Below, in pieces: positions 1 through 7,227 of a DNA stretch of 13,521 nucleotides. Every line of letters begins with the position of its first letter. Positions within the stretch are counted from its first letter, which is position 1. The position numbers were made by a program, and so were the translations under genes. Origin of the DNA: Undibacterium sp. (lineage in GTDB: Bacteria > Pseudomonadota > Gammaproteobacteria > Burkholderiales > Burkholderiaceae_D); contig JAIELM010000339.1 in NCBI GenBank assembly GCA_019752975.1, positions 1 through 13,521 of the forward strand, written 5' to 3'. The notes under the pieces were generated by a model. That model was not told the DNA's origin and searched no databases. It worked only from the letters and a program-made list of their open reading frames with translations.

Positions 1-591
1 TATCAGCTCCCAGCCTTGACACCAGTCGGCTGTTTCTCGCTGTTCGCCTTCACTATAGGGCATGGGTAATCGTTGCTCAGCTTCTACATACAATAAGCCA
101 TTTTCTGTTAGGAGGTGTAAACACAGCGGGAGAACTTTCTGCAAGAAACCTTGATTAAACGGCGGATCAAGAAAAATGACATCAAAGCGTTGCTGGCGCT
201 TAATCAGATTCCGTGTCGCCAATAAGGCATCTGCCCTGACCAAAGTAATTACCTCAGCCTGCAATTTTTGCTTGCTGAGCTCAAGTGCTTGAAATGCAGG
301 GGTAAAATTTTCCACCATGAGCACCTGTGCGGCACCGCGACTAGCTGCCTCAAAGCCCAAAGCACCGCTACCGGCAAACAAATCTAGACACTGCAAACTC
401 TCCCAACGTCCATGGGTAAGGTGGTGCAACCAATTAAATAGGGTTTCGCGCACCCGATCCGGCGTGGGGCGTAAGCCCTCCCCGCTCACCACCGACAGTT
501 GCGAACGCTTCCACATACCGCCGATAATACGTACTTGTGCTGGTCGATGATTGGCCGGTCGTGCTACTGGTTTTTTTTTAATCTGGGTCAT
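1..591 (-). CDS. rsmD: 16S rRNA (guanine(966)-N(2))-methyltransferase RsmD, partial (C-terminus off window)
   Basis: RsmD uses S-adenosylmethionine to methylate G966 of 16S rRNA during assembly of the small ribosomal subunit in the cytoplasm. The first 197 codons are visible and run off the left edge in frame. Seen directly: a basic N-terminus followed by VRIIGG and RPTPDRVRETLFNWL (about residues 20-55), the SAM-binding motif I DLFAGSGALGFEA (70-82), an acidic residue at the end of the next strand (VEN, 93-95), and the catalytic LDPPF motif (141-145). All are hallmarks of the RsmD family. The start ATG at 591-589 is preceded by a weak AAGTGAG ribosome-binding site, and it is the only start placing the RIIGG core near the usual position. 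The family is about 190-210 aa, so only the last few residues are probably missing. A run of nine A encodes three lysines at codons 5-7. The gene is divergent from ftsY, a common arrangement. Confidence 0.95.
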   Translation of the reverse strand, partial: MTQIKKKPVARPANHRPAQVRIIGGMWKRSQLSVVSGEGLRPTPDRVRETLFNWLHHLTHGRWESLQCLDLFAGSGALGFEAASRGAAQVLMVENFTPAFQALELSKQKLQAEVITLVRADALLATRNLIKRQQRFDVIFLDPPFNQGFLQKVLPLCLHLLTENGLLYVEAEQRLPMPYSEGEQRETADWCQGWELI

Positions 592-728
592 AGCTCACTT
601 TTGCATAAGTCCTAATCAAGCACTGCTCTGTTAGAATGGCAGCATTCTAAAGGTTTTTCTCACAAAATAGCGTAGAGCCTAATTTGTGCCACCAACCACC
701 AGCCCACTTTTATATTAGAGCAAGATCA
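592..728. promoter_or_regulatory. rsmD/ftsY divergent promoter region with an 8-bp dyad
   Basis: This 137-bp divergent intergenic region must carry promoters for both genes. A perfect inverted repeat, TTAGAATG (631-638) and CATTCTAA (643-650), has a 4-nt loop. On the plus strand it contains TGTTAGAAT (629-637), an extended -10 match (TGnTAGAAT, five of six against TATAAT), which could drive ftsY with a 5' leader of about 85 nt. By symmetry the minus strand carries TAGAAT (649-644) facing rsmD, without the TG extension. I see no good -35 box at standard spacing for either. The dyad is followed on the plus strand by GGTTTTTC, so it could also be read as a weak hairpin. The promoter reading is inference from sequence similarity only. 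Confidence 0.4.
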
Positions 729-1799
729 ATGTTTAGTTTTTTTAGAAAGAAAAAGCTTGAACCTGCTAGCCATACTGAAGCAGTCAATGCACACCCTGAT
801 AATGATACTGATAACGCTTCAGTTGCCCCTCCTTTCGAGGCAGTGACGCAACAGGCAATGCCAGTATCGACGATAACTGAACCCACGCCAGCGCCTGAAG
901 AAAAACGCACTTGGTTCTCGCGTCTCAAACAAGGCTTATCCAAGACTTCGTCCGCCCTCACCACCCTATTTGTCGGCGCACGTATTGATGACGATTTATA
1001 CGATGAGTTAGAAGCCGCCCTATTGACCTCCGACGCCGGTGTCGAGGCTACCATGCACTTGCTGGAAAACCTCAAGCGCAAAGTCAAGGAAAACAAACTC
1101 ACCGAAGCAGAACAAGTTAAAACCGCGCTCAAGCAACTGCTATTAGACTTGCTCACACCTTTACAGAAACCTCTGGAGCTAGGTCGCTATCAACCACTGG
1201 TCATGATGATTGCCGGTGTCAATGGCGCAGGCAAAACCACCACCATAGGCAAACTCGCCAAACACATGCGCAATCACGAACAATCAGTGATTCTCGCCGC
1301 TGGCGATACCTTTCGCGCCGCCGCCCGTGAGCAACTCATGGTCTGGGGAGAGCGCAATCACATTACTGTGATCGCACAAGAATCGGGCGATCCTGCCGCG
1401 GTCGCTTTTGATGCGGTCGCTTCTGCCAAAGCACGCGGCACTAATGTCGTCATGGTAGATACCGCAGGTCGTTTGCCGACCCAATTACACCTAATGGAAG
1501 AACTCAAAAAAATCAAACGCGTCATCGCCAAAGGCATGGACGACGCGCCACAAGAAATTTTACTTGTCATCGATGGCAATACCGGACAAAACGCACTCGC
1601 GCAAGTGAAAGCCTTTGATGATGTATTGGGATTGACCGGCTTAATCATCACCAAATTAGACGGTACCGCCAAAGGCGGCGTATTGGCGGCGATCGCAAAA
1701 ACACGACCAATTCCCGTGTACTTTATCGGCATAGGTGAACAAATCGAGGATTTGCAGGCGTTCAATGCAGAGGAATTTGTTGAAGCATTATTGGGCTAA
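729..1799 (+). CDS. ftsY: signal recognition particle receptor FtsY
   Basis: FtsY is the SRP receptor GTPase. It docks ribosome-nascent-chain-Ffh complexes at the inner membrane and hands them to SecYEG. The 356-aa protein has a basic amphipathic start (MFSFFRKKK) and a short acidic, low-complexity A region (to about residue 60). An N domain of helices follows (about 62-150), then the G domain with G1 GVNGAGKT (163-170), DTFRAAA (193-199), DTAGR (244-248), TKLD (308-311) and the closing GIGE loop (334-337). All catalytic motifs are intact. I chose the ATG at 729 because MFSFFRKKK is the usual FtsY beginning; an in-frame ATG at 684 would add 15 unrelated residues. The ribosome-binding site is weak (AGCAAGA). 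The A domain is short compared with E. coli FtsY, as is usual in many bacteria. It is followed after 40 bp by ftsE, the conserved ftsYEX order. Confidence 0.97.
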   Translation: MFSFFRKKKLEPASHTEAVNAHPDNDTDNASVAPPFEAVTQQAMPVSTITEPTPAPEEKRTWFSRLKQGLSKTSSALTTLFVGARIDDDLYDELEAALLTSDAGVEATMHLLENLKRKVKENKLTEAEQVKTALKQLLLDLLTPLQKPLELGRYQPLVMMIAGVNGAGKTTTIGKLAKHMRNHEQSVILAAGDTFRAAAREQLMVWGERNHITVIAQESGDPAAVAFDAVASAKARGTNVVMVDTAGRLPTQLHLMEELKKIKRVIAKGMDDAPQEILLVIDGNTGQNALAQVKAFDDVLGLTGLIITKLDGTAKGGVLAAIAKTRPIPVYFIGIGEQIEDLQAFNAEEFVEALLG

Positions 1800-1820
1800 T
1801 TTTGGCTAATTTGGACTAAG
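1791..1820 (+). repeat. three imperfect 10-bp tandem repeats across the ftsY stop codon
   Basis: Three consecutive decamers, ttgggctaat, tttggctaat and ttggactaag, begin in the last ftsY codons and run into the ftsY-ftsE gap. The ftsY TAA lies in the first copy. The period of 10 puts a TAA in each copy in a different frame. They look like products of local slippage duplication; no regulatory role is evident. Confidence 0.5.
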
Positions 1821-1839
1821 CAAAAGTGAGGATTCTAGG

Positions 1840-2514
1840 ATGATTGAATTTCAGCACGTAACAAAATCTTACGCCGATAAGTTCTATGCCCTACGCGATG
1901 TCTCGCTCAATATTGGCGATGGTGAATTGGTTTTTTTAGCTGGCCCTTCCGGAGCAGGAAAATCCACACTCTTAAAAATCATTGCAGGTCTAGAAAAACC
2001 TAGCAGCGGCGCAGTACTACTCAATGGACAAGACTTAGGTAAGCTCAAAGCAAGTAGCCTACCGTATCTAAGGCGCAAGCTAGGTCTCATCTTACAAGGT
2101 CAAGGCCTGTTACTAGATCGCAGCGTGTTAGCCAATGTAATGCTGCCCATGATCGTTGTGGGCGAATCCCACAGTGAAGCGCATAGTCGCGCAAGTGCCG
2201 CCTTAGAACGCCTTAACATGCTGGACAAAGCCCAAGATTCGCCACTGGCACTATCCGGCGGAGAGCAACAAAGAGTCGCGATCGCCCGTGCTATCGTCAA
2301 TCGTCCACAAATTATTTTGGCCGACGAACCGACTGCCTACCTAGACCGCGACAATGCCATCATCGTCATTAACGCACTCAAAGCGTTTCAAAAATCAGGC
2401 GTCACCTGTATTATCTCTAGCCATGATGAACAGTTTCTAGACCAAGCGAGTCGCGTGATTTATTTGAGTAAAGGTGAAGTAAGCGATGCCTGGACTTCTT
2501 CGCTCGCCGCGTAA
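1840..2514 (+). CDS. ftsE: cell division ATP-binding protein FtsE
   Basis: FtsE is the cytoplasmic ATPase of the FtsEX complex. In proteobacteria this complex acts at the divisome and transmits ATP-driven conformational change to periplasmic activators of cell-wall amidases. The 224-aa protein is a single ABC domain: Walker A GPSGAGKS (35-42), Q-loop glutamine at 86 (LILQGQGLLLDRSV), signature LSGGEQQ (138-144), Walker B IILADEP (158-164), D-loop AYLD (166-169) and H-loop histidine 195 (SSHDE). Length matches the family. A GAGGA ribosome-binding site lies about 9 nt before the ATG. The residues just after the Q-loop glutamine (GQG rather than the DH or DQ familiar from FtsE) and the D-loop AYLD (rather than GNLD) are slightly unusual, but the catalytic residues are intact. 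ftsX follows after 27 bp, almost certainly in one transcript. Confidence 0.96.
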   Translation: MIEFQHVTKSYADKFYALRDVSLNIGDGELVFLAGPSGAGKSTLLKIIAGLEKPSSGAVLLNGQDLGKLKASSLPYLRRKLGLILQGQGLLLDRSVLANVMLPMIVVGESHSEAHSRASAALERLNMLDKAQDSPLALSGGEQQRVAIARAIVNRPQIILADEPTAYLDRDNAIIVINALKAFQKSGVTCIISSHDEQFLDQASRVIYLSKGEVSDAWTSSLAA

Positions 2515-2541
2515 ATTCTTTTATATTGGACATACACAGAA

Positions 2542-3459
2542 ATGACTAACTGGTTCCGCCAACACCGCTATGCCCTAGCTAGCGCACTCACCCAACTAAG
2601 AGCGAGTCCGGGCAATTTCATTTTCAATGTCTTGGTTGTGGCAATCTCGCTCGCCGTACCCATCGCCGGCCTGACCTTCATAGAGAATATTCGCCCGGTA
2701 GCCTCGCAATTATCTATAGAGCCAGAGATCAGCGTCTTTATACAAACAAGTGTTACCAGTGCAGATGCAGCACTACTCGCCACCCCCATCAAAAAAACAC
2801 TTAAAGACGCAGGTGTTAACGCCAAACTCAGCTTTATCCCCAAAGACAAAGCCTTCGCCACACTAGAAAGCACCTCGAATCTGGCTGAAGTGCTATCCAA
2901 CTTAGGCGGCAACCCCCTACCAGACGCTTTTGTATTGTCGTTATCAAACGATGACGCCGATAAGATAGAAAAAGTCAGCACACTGTTGCGCGGTTTAGAT
3001 AAAGTCGAAGTGGTACAAGTCGATTCCGCATGGATCAAGCGTCTAGCCGCTTTACTTCACATCGCTCAAATTTCTCTCCTTTTTCTAGCAGCGACCCTGG
3101 CTCTCGTCGTGATTGTCGTTGTATTCAATGCCACCCGCTTACAAGTGATTGCCCACCAAACCCCCATTAGCGTCAGCCGGCTACTAGGCGCGACCAATGG
3201 CTTCATTCACAAACCCTATTACTACATGGGCGCCCTATTAGGCGGCTGCGCTGGCCTACTCGCACTAGGCTTAGTAGCACTCTCCTTACCGCCCTTAAAC
3301 ACCGCTATAGGGGAATTTGCAAAGCTCTACTCCGCCGAATTTCACTTAAGCCCCCTGGGACTTCTACCTAGCCTCGCCTTGATTCTAGTCGCCAAAATTT
3401 TAGGTTTATGTGGCGCCTACCTCTCAGTACGTAGACAATTAACGAAAATCCCTCAATAA
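2542..3459 (+). CDS. ftsX: cell division protein FtsX, permease-like
   Basis: FtsX is the inner-membrane partner of FtsE. It does not transport a substrate but relays FtsE ATPase activity to cell-wall hydrolase activators in the periplasm. The 305-aa protein has the family layout: a short cytoplasmic N-terminus (FRQHRYALASAL), TM1 (about 26-46), a large periplasmic domain (about 50-170), then three further hydrophobic segments (about 174-196, 228-250 and 273-295) forming the FtsX/MacB-type permease core. The cytoplasmic loop holds SVSRLLGATNGFIHKPYY (about 211-228), similar to the LVGAT-FIR-PF loop of FtsX that contacts the ATPase. The start at 2542 is the only ATG giving a complete TM1; the ribosome-binding site is poor, so translation may be coupled to ftsE. 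The gene ends 153 bp before rpoH, which has its own promoter. Confidence 0.95.
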   Translation: MTNWFRQHRYALASALTQLRASPGNFIFNVLVVAISLAVPIAGLTFIENIRPVASQLSIEPEISVFIQTSVTSADAALLATPIKKTLKDAGVNAKLSFIPKDKAFATLESTSNLAEVLSNLGGNPLPDAFVLSLSNDDADKIEKVSTLLRGLDKVEVVQVDSAWIKRLAALLHIAQISLLFLAATLALVVIVVVFNATRLQVIAHQTPISVSRLLGATNGFIHKPYYYMGALLGGCAGLLALGLVALSLPPLNTAIGEFAKLYSAEFHLSPLGLLPSLALILVAKILGLCGAYLSVRRQLTKIPQ

Positions 3460-3487
3460 TTATTGATAATAAATCAAACACCCCCCC

Positions 3488-3515
3488 TTGAAATCTGGCA
3501 AATCGAACAGATTAT
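3488..3515 (+). promoter_or_regulatory. rpoH promoter (-35 TTGAAA, -10 GATTAT)
   Basis: TTGAAA at 3488-3493 and GATTAT at 3510-3515 are separated by 16 bp, a plausible vegetative promoter (four of six in the -10). The -35 is preceded by seven C residues, so CTTGAAA also resembles a sigma-32 -35 box. However, I do not see the C-rich sigma-32 -10 (CCCCATnT) at the right distance. The predicted start point, about 3521-3523, falls inside the CIRCE operator, the expected position for repression. This is inference from pattern matching. Confidence 0.55.
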
Positions 3516-3543
3516 TAGCACTCAAGTCGATTGAGTGCTAATA
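3513..3543. promoter_or_regulatory. CIRCE operator (HrcA binding site) upstream of rpoH
   Basis: The sequence shows TTAGCACTC (3515-3523), a 9-nt spacer, and GAGTGCTAA (3533-3541), matching the CIRCE consensus TTAGCACTC-N9-GAGTGCTAA at all 18 positions. The palindrome extends outward by two pairs (3513-3514 with 3542-3543) and inward by two pairs, giving 13-bp perfect arms around a 5-nt loop. CIRCE is the known binding site of the heat-shock repressor HrcA. It overlaps the predicted -10 and start point of rpoH, 72 bp before the ATG. HrcA repression of rpoH is therefore a strong inference; hrcA itself is not in the window. Confidence 0.93.
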
Positions 3544-3612
3544 TAGAACTTCAGGACATCCAAAGGGATGCGGCAATACCGAAATAAAGAACTCACATAG
3601 TAGGAGCGAACA

Positions 3613-4512
3613 ATGACAACAGCAGGCACTTTGCGTTCATCGGATAACCCATTGAGTACAGCACTCACACTAGGCTTTACTGGCACATTAGGCAATATTG
3701 ATGCCTATATTTCTGCCGTCAATCGCCTACCCATGCTGACTCACGAAGAAGAAGTCGATTTGGCGACCCGTTTAAAGTTAGAAAACGACCTCAACGCCGC
3801 CCAGCAATTAGTTATGTCTCACCTACGCCTAGTGGTCTCTATCGCTAGGGGCTACCTAGGTTACGGCCTGCCTCACGCAGACTTAATTCAAGAGGGTAAT
3901 ATCGGCTTAATGAAAGCGGTTAAACGCTTCGATCCAGATCAAGGCGTGCGCTTAGTTTCCTATGCCATGCATTGGATCAAGGCTGAAATGCATGAGTACA
4001 TTTTGAAAAACTGGCGCTTAGTCAAGGTCGCCACCACCAAAGCTCAACGCAAGCTGTTCTTTAATTTGCGCAGCAATAAAGAAGGCTTGGATTCCATGAC
4101 GCCGAGCCAAATCCAGGCTTTAGCGCTCAAGCTCGACGTCAAGAGCGAAGACGTCATAGAGATGGAAATGCGCCTCTCAGGTCGGGATGTCGCCATTGAT
4201 GGTTCTAACGACGATGAAGACGAAAAATTCGCCCCTATCGCCTATCTCAAATCCGAAACAGAAGAACCCACACGCGTCATCGAAGCCGCACAATATGACC
4301 GCCTACAAAGCGAAGGCCTAGAATCCGCTTTAGCCAAACTAGACCCACGCTCACGCCACATCATAGAATCTCGCTGGCTACAAAACGACGACGGCAGCGG
4401 CGCAACTTTGCATGAACTCGCTGACGAATATGGCGTATCGGCTGAACGCATACGCCAAATCGAAAGCGCGGCGCTGAAAAAAATGAAGGGCGCGCTAAGT
4501 AGTTTTGCTTGA
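3613..4512 (+). CDS. rpoH: RNA polymerase heat-shock sigma factor RpoH (sigma-32)
   Basis: RpoH directs RNA polymerase to heat-shock promoters of chaperone and protease genes. The 299-aa protein has sigma region 1.2 (about 28-55) and region 2 with LIQEGNIGLMKAVKRFDP (91-108) and HWIKAEMHEYILKNWRLVK (120-138). The RpoH box QRKLFFNLR (145-153), which distinguishes sigma-32 from other group 3 sigmas, is present. A region 4.2 helix-turn-helix ends the protein (about 265-292, TLHELADEYGVSAERIRQIE). Length matches the family (about 280-310). AGGAG at 3602-3606 is a strong ribosome-binding site that fixes the start. Upstream lie a promoter and a perfect CIRCE operator, so it is probably transcribed independently of ftsX and repressed by HrcA. 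The leader also has a small CATCC/GGATG hairpin (3557-3570) but no obvious structure sequestering the ribosome-binding site. Confidence 0.97.
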   Translation: MTTAGTLRSSDNPLSTALTLGFTGTLGNIDAYISAVNRLPMLTHEEEVDLATRLKLENDLNAAQQLVMSHLRLVVSIARGYLGYGLPHADLIQEGNIGLMKAVKRFDPDQGVRLVSYAMHWIKAEMHEYILKNWRLVKVATTKAQRKLFFNLRSNKEGLDSMTPSQIQALALKLDVKSEDVIEMEMRLSGRDVAIDGSNDDEDEKFAPIAYLKSETEEPTRVIEAAQYDRLQSEGLESALAKLDPRSRHIIESRWLQNDDGSGATLHELADEYGVSAERIRQIESAALKKMKGALSSFA

Positions 4513-4543
4513 CCCTAAGTTTCTTCTCTACACCACACGCACA

Positions 4544-4600
4544 CCATTCACTTCCGCTCATCGAAGTGAGTGGTTGTTCCACTTGCTCCGGAAGTTTTTT
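4544..4600 (+). terminator. possible terminator downstream of rpoH
   Basis: The convergent gap between rpoH and the sco gene (151 bp) holds an 11-bp stem with one G-T pair (4544-4554 with 4563-4573) and an 8-nt loop. No T-tract follows immediately. A run of six T occurs 21 nt later (4595-4600), so this is not a classical intrinsic terminator. On the minus strand there is no T-run after the stem. It is the best termination candidate in the gap. Confidence 0.35.
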
Positions 4601-4663
4601 GGTAAGCAACTTTAACTTTATGCGTACCTACCTCTAGTTACCCTACCATTTCCATTCCACCAC

Positions 4664-5260
4664 CTACTTTAACAGCAACCTCAAGTCATGCACGATGGCT
4701 TCAGGTTTTTGCCCATATTGCAGATACAATCTAATACGTCCTTCTGGATCGAATACATAGCTAGCCGCAGTGTGATCCATGCTATAGCTGTCTGGAGTTT
4801 GTCCTGGGCTTTTTTGGTAGAAGATTTTGAACTCTTTGGCGACTTTAGCGGTAGCAGCTGCATCACCGTATAAACCCAAGAAACGCTGATCGAAGTTAGG
4901 AATATACGCGGCCAGCAACGCTTGGGTATCGCGCTCTGGATCTATGGTGACAAACAGCACTTGCACTTTATCCGCTTGGGGACCAAGCTCCTTCATCACC
5001 TTGGCCATTTCGACCATCGTGGTTGGGCAAACGTCTGGGCATTGGGTATAGCCGAAGAACATGATCACGGCCTTGCCTCTAAAATCCTTCAAACTTCTTG
5101 GCTTGCCATTCTGATCGGTGAGCGCAAAATCTTTCGCGTAATCTAAACCGGTCAAATCGGTGTTGATGAATTTTTCTTCGCTCTTGGTACATCCAACTAA
5201 CGCGACCGAACTTGAGAAAATAATGCTAAGTAAAGCGAAACGAAGTGAGAAAATTTTCAT
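4664..5260 (-). CDS. Sco1/SenC-family copper chaperone lipoprotein
   Basis: SCO proteins are thioredoxin-fold copper chaperones that metallate or reduce the CuA site of cytochrome c oxidase subunit II on the periplasmic side. The 198-aa protein begins with a hydrophobic signal peptide ending in the lipobox LVGC (Cys24), so it should be a lipoprotein anchored in the membrane. The mature domain has the copper-binding CPDVC motif (Cys74, Cys78, after FFGYTQ), VTIDPERD (104-111) and the distal ligand histidine His163 (SMDHTAASYVFDP). These three residues form the SCO copper site and all are present. Length is typical. The start lies 12 bp after the ctaB stop, so it is the last gene of the leftward surf1-ctaA-ctaB block. 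The ribosome-binding site is poor. A second, shorter Sco-like protein is encoded upstream in the same block. Confidence 0.93.
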   Translation of the reverse strand: MKIFSLRFALLSIIFSSSVALVGCTKSEEKFINTDLTGLDYAKDFALTDQNGKPRSLKDFRGKAVIMFFGYTQCPDVCPTTMVEMAKVMKELGPQADKVQVLFVTIDPERDTQALLAAYIPNFDQRFLGLYGDAAATAKVAKEFKIFYQKSPGQTPDSYSMDHTAASYVFDPEGRIRLYLQYGQKPEAIVHDLRLLLK

Positions 5261-5272
5261 GGTAATTTCGCG

Positions 5273-6151
5273 TTAAAATTTATAGTAGTGATCGACCAAT
5301 AATGCCGCAAACAGTAAGGACAAATACACGATAGAGAAAGTAAACGTTTTGCGCGCCAAGATGTCATCGTAATGCTTATAGATGCGCCACGCGTACCACA
5401 AAAAAGCCGCGCCTAATAGCACCGCGCTAACCAAATAGATCAGACCACTCATATGCACCGCATACGGCAACAAGGTAGTCGCGAACAAGGCAATGGTATA
5501 GAGCCACACATGAAATTGGGTAAAAGCTAAGCCGTGGGTAATCGGCAGCATGGGCAAACCCGATTTAGCATAATCATCCCGTCGATACATCGCCAGCGCC
5601 CAAAAATGCGGCGGTGTCCAGACAAAAATGATCAACACCAAGAGCCACGCTTGCATAGGCACGTCGTTCGCTATCGCCGCCCAGCCCAAGGCTGGTGGCA
5701 TCGCACCCGAGAGGCCACCAATGACAATATTTTGTGGCGTAGCGGGTTTCAAAATAATCGTATAAATCACGGCGTAACCAACAAAGGTGACGAAGGTCAG
5801 CCACATGGTCAAAAAATTCACGAAGAAGTACAGTATGCCCATGCCCGCACCGCCAATCAGGGCGGAGAAGATCAAGATCTGGGTACGGCTGATTTCACCT
5901 TGGGCGCTAGGACGACGGGCGGTACGCGCCATGCGAGCGTCGATTTCCATTTCTACCAAGCAGTTCACCGCAAAAGCGGCACCCGCCAATAACCAGATAC
6001 CTATGGTGGCTGCAATGACCACACGCCAGTCAGGCAAATCTGGGGTAGCGAGGAACATGCCGATGACCGCACAAAACACGGCCAATTGAGTGACACGAGG
6101 TTTGGTCAGTGCTGCGTATTGGGCAAGACGGTGGCTAAAATGCTGGGTCAT
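5273..6151 (-). CDS. ctaB: protoheme IX farnesyltransferase (heme O synthase)
   Basis: CtaB (also called CyoE) transfers a farnesyl group to the 2-vinyl group of heme B to make heme O, the precursor of heme A, in the inner membrane. The 292-aa protein is polytopic. It carries the first prenyltransferase motif, N63[18 protein letters not shown], and the second conserved stretch [25 protein letters not shown], followed by [12 protein letters not shown] and the YRRDDY-GLPMLP loop. All are characteristic of UbiA-superfamily heme O synthases. I chose the ATG at 6151 ([20 protein letters not shown]). It overlaps the ctaA stop in an ATGA arrangement, which suggests translational coupling, and gives the usual family length. 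An upstream in-frame ATG at 6196 would lie deep inside ctaA. No Shine-Dalgarno sequence is visible, consistent with coupling. Confidence 0.95.
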   Translation of the reverse strand: MTQHFSHRLAQYAALTKPRVTQLAVFCAVIGMFLATPDLPDWRVVIAATIGIWLLAGAAFAVNCLVEMEIDARMARTARRPSAQGEISRTQILIFSALIGGAGMGILYFFVNFLTMWLTFVTFVGYAVIYTIILKPATPQNIVIGGLSGAMPPALGWAAIANDVPMQAWLLVLIIFVWTPPHFWALAMYRRDDYAKSGLPMLPITHGLAFTQFHVWLYTIALFATTLLPYAVHMSGLIYLVSAVLLGAAFLWYAWRIYKHYDDILARKTFTFSIVYLSLLFAALLVDHYYKF

Positions 6152-7212
6152 GAAGTGGGTGGTTGATGAGCGCGAACACGGTAGTTTAACATGCACAGCA
6201 AGAGCAGAGTGAGCGCCGCACCTGCGTTATGTAATACAGCGATAAGCAACGGCCAAGAGAAATACACGGTGGCGATACCGCTGGCAAATTGCAACAGCAA
6301 AACCAACAGTAGGAGATGAGCTAAACGCCTGCTGGCATCATGCTTACGCGCCAAATAGATGACCGCAGCGAGGACCATCAAAACGATCCACGCAAAACTT
6401 CTATGCAGCCACTGTATGGTGACAAGAGCGGAGAAAGGTAAAAAATCACCGCTCGCGGTACGGCCCAATTCACGCCATAAAACATAGGCGTGTTCAAAAT
6501 CCAAATTCGGTATGATCTCGCCATTACAAAGTGGGTAGTCTTGGCAAGCTAAGGTGGCATAATTAGTGCTAACCCAACCACCCAAAGCAATTTGCGTCAC
6601 CGCCACCAAGACCGCCAAGGGCAATAGATAGCGCAAGCGCGTATCCGGCGTACAGAAAATCGGCGGTGACTCACGCATCCAAGCCCACACCATCAAACCG
6701 AGTAGGCACAGCGCTAAGAGCAAATGTATAGTGACGATAATCGGTTGTAACTTCAAGGTCACCGTCCATTTGCCAAACGCACCTTGCAAACACACCAGAA
6801 AAAATAGTGCAGTTGCCAAACTAGGTGAGTGGCGCAAACTGGCACGACGCCACCACGCTATCGTCATTTGCGCAAGAATCAACACGCCCACGCTCATCGC
6901 TAAATAACGATGAATCATTTCTATCCAAGCTTTAGAAATCGTCACCGGCCCCATGGGCATTAAGGCTTCGGCAGCCTTGATTTGCGCGTGTGCTTGAAAT
7001 GGATTGGCTTGACCATAGCAACCCGGCCAATCGGGGCAACCTAGGCCAGAATCGGTGAGACGGGTAAACGCACCGAAGATGATCAAATCAAAAGTCAGAA
7101 ACAGGGTAACCCCGATCAGCTTACGGTACTTGTTAGTGTCCTTAGAAACCCAGACCACACTTAATGGAAATAAGGAAAAAAGTAAGCCGCTGAGGGCGAG
7201 TTGTGTCCACAT
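6148..7212 (-). CDS. ctaA: heme A synthase (COX15/CtaA)
   Basis: CtaA oxidises the C8 methyl of heme O to a formyl group, giving heme A for cytochrome aa3 oxidase. The 354-aa protein has about eight hydrophobic segments in two homologous four-helix halves. Conserved histidines for heme binding are visible at about 101 (IHRYLA), 163 (IHLLLA), 270 (WLHRSFAW) and 328 (VLHNAGA). Two extracytoplasmic cysteine pairs are present: CPDWPGC (59-65) and CQDYPLC (223-229). The [21 protein letters not shown] signature (about 48-67) is diagnostic of the COX15 family. AGGATT lies 11 nt before the ATG. The gene starts 15 bp after the Sco-like gene and its TGA overlaps the ctaB ATG, so the enzymes for the two consecutive heme steps are probably made together. 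Confidence 0.96.
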   Translation of the reverse strand: MWTQLALSGLLFSLFPLSVVWVSKDTNKYRKLIGVTLFLTFDLIIFGAFTRLTDSGLGCPDWPGCYGQANPFQAHAQIKAAEALMPMGPVTISKAWIEMIHRYLAMSVGVLILAQMTIAWWRRASLRHSPSLATALFFLVCLQGAFGKWTVTLKLQPIIVTIHLLLALCLLGLMVWAWMRESPPIFCTPDTRLRYLLPLAVLVAVTQIALGGWVSTNYATLACQDYPLCNGEIIPNLDFEHAYVLWRELGRTASGDFLPFSALVTIQWLHRSFAWIVLMVLAAVIYLARKHDASRRLAHLLLLVLLLQFASGIATVYFSWPLLIAVLHNAGAALTLLLLCMLNYRVRAHQPPTS

Positions 7213-7227
7213 GAGTTAACAGAATCC

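Noticed and set aside
317..550. 77-codon plus-strand frame at the left end
   Set aside because: It is antisense to rsmD, whose SAM-binding and DPPF motifs are clear.
631..660. Intrinsic terminator formed by the TTAGAATG/CATTCTAA dyad plus the T-run
   Set aside because: No rightward gene ends upstream and the stem is AT-rich; the region lies between divergent genes, so a promoter or operator reading fits better.
3544..3612. RNA thermometer in the rpoH leader
   Set aside because: Only a 5-bp CATCC/GGATG hairpin is visible, and the AGGAG site and AUG are not paired with any obvious upstream complement.
5950..5970. Glu in place of the first Asp in the CtaB NxxxD prenyltransferase motif as a defect
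   Set aside because: From memory, NCLVE is common in betaproteobacterial heme O synthases; the rest of the motif and the second motif are intact.
5534..5992. 152-codon plus-strand frame inside ctaB
   Set aside because: Antisense shadow of a polytopic membrane protein gene; composition is rich in Arg, His and Gln with no motif.
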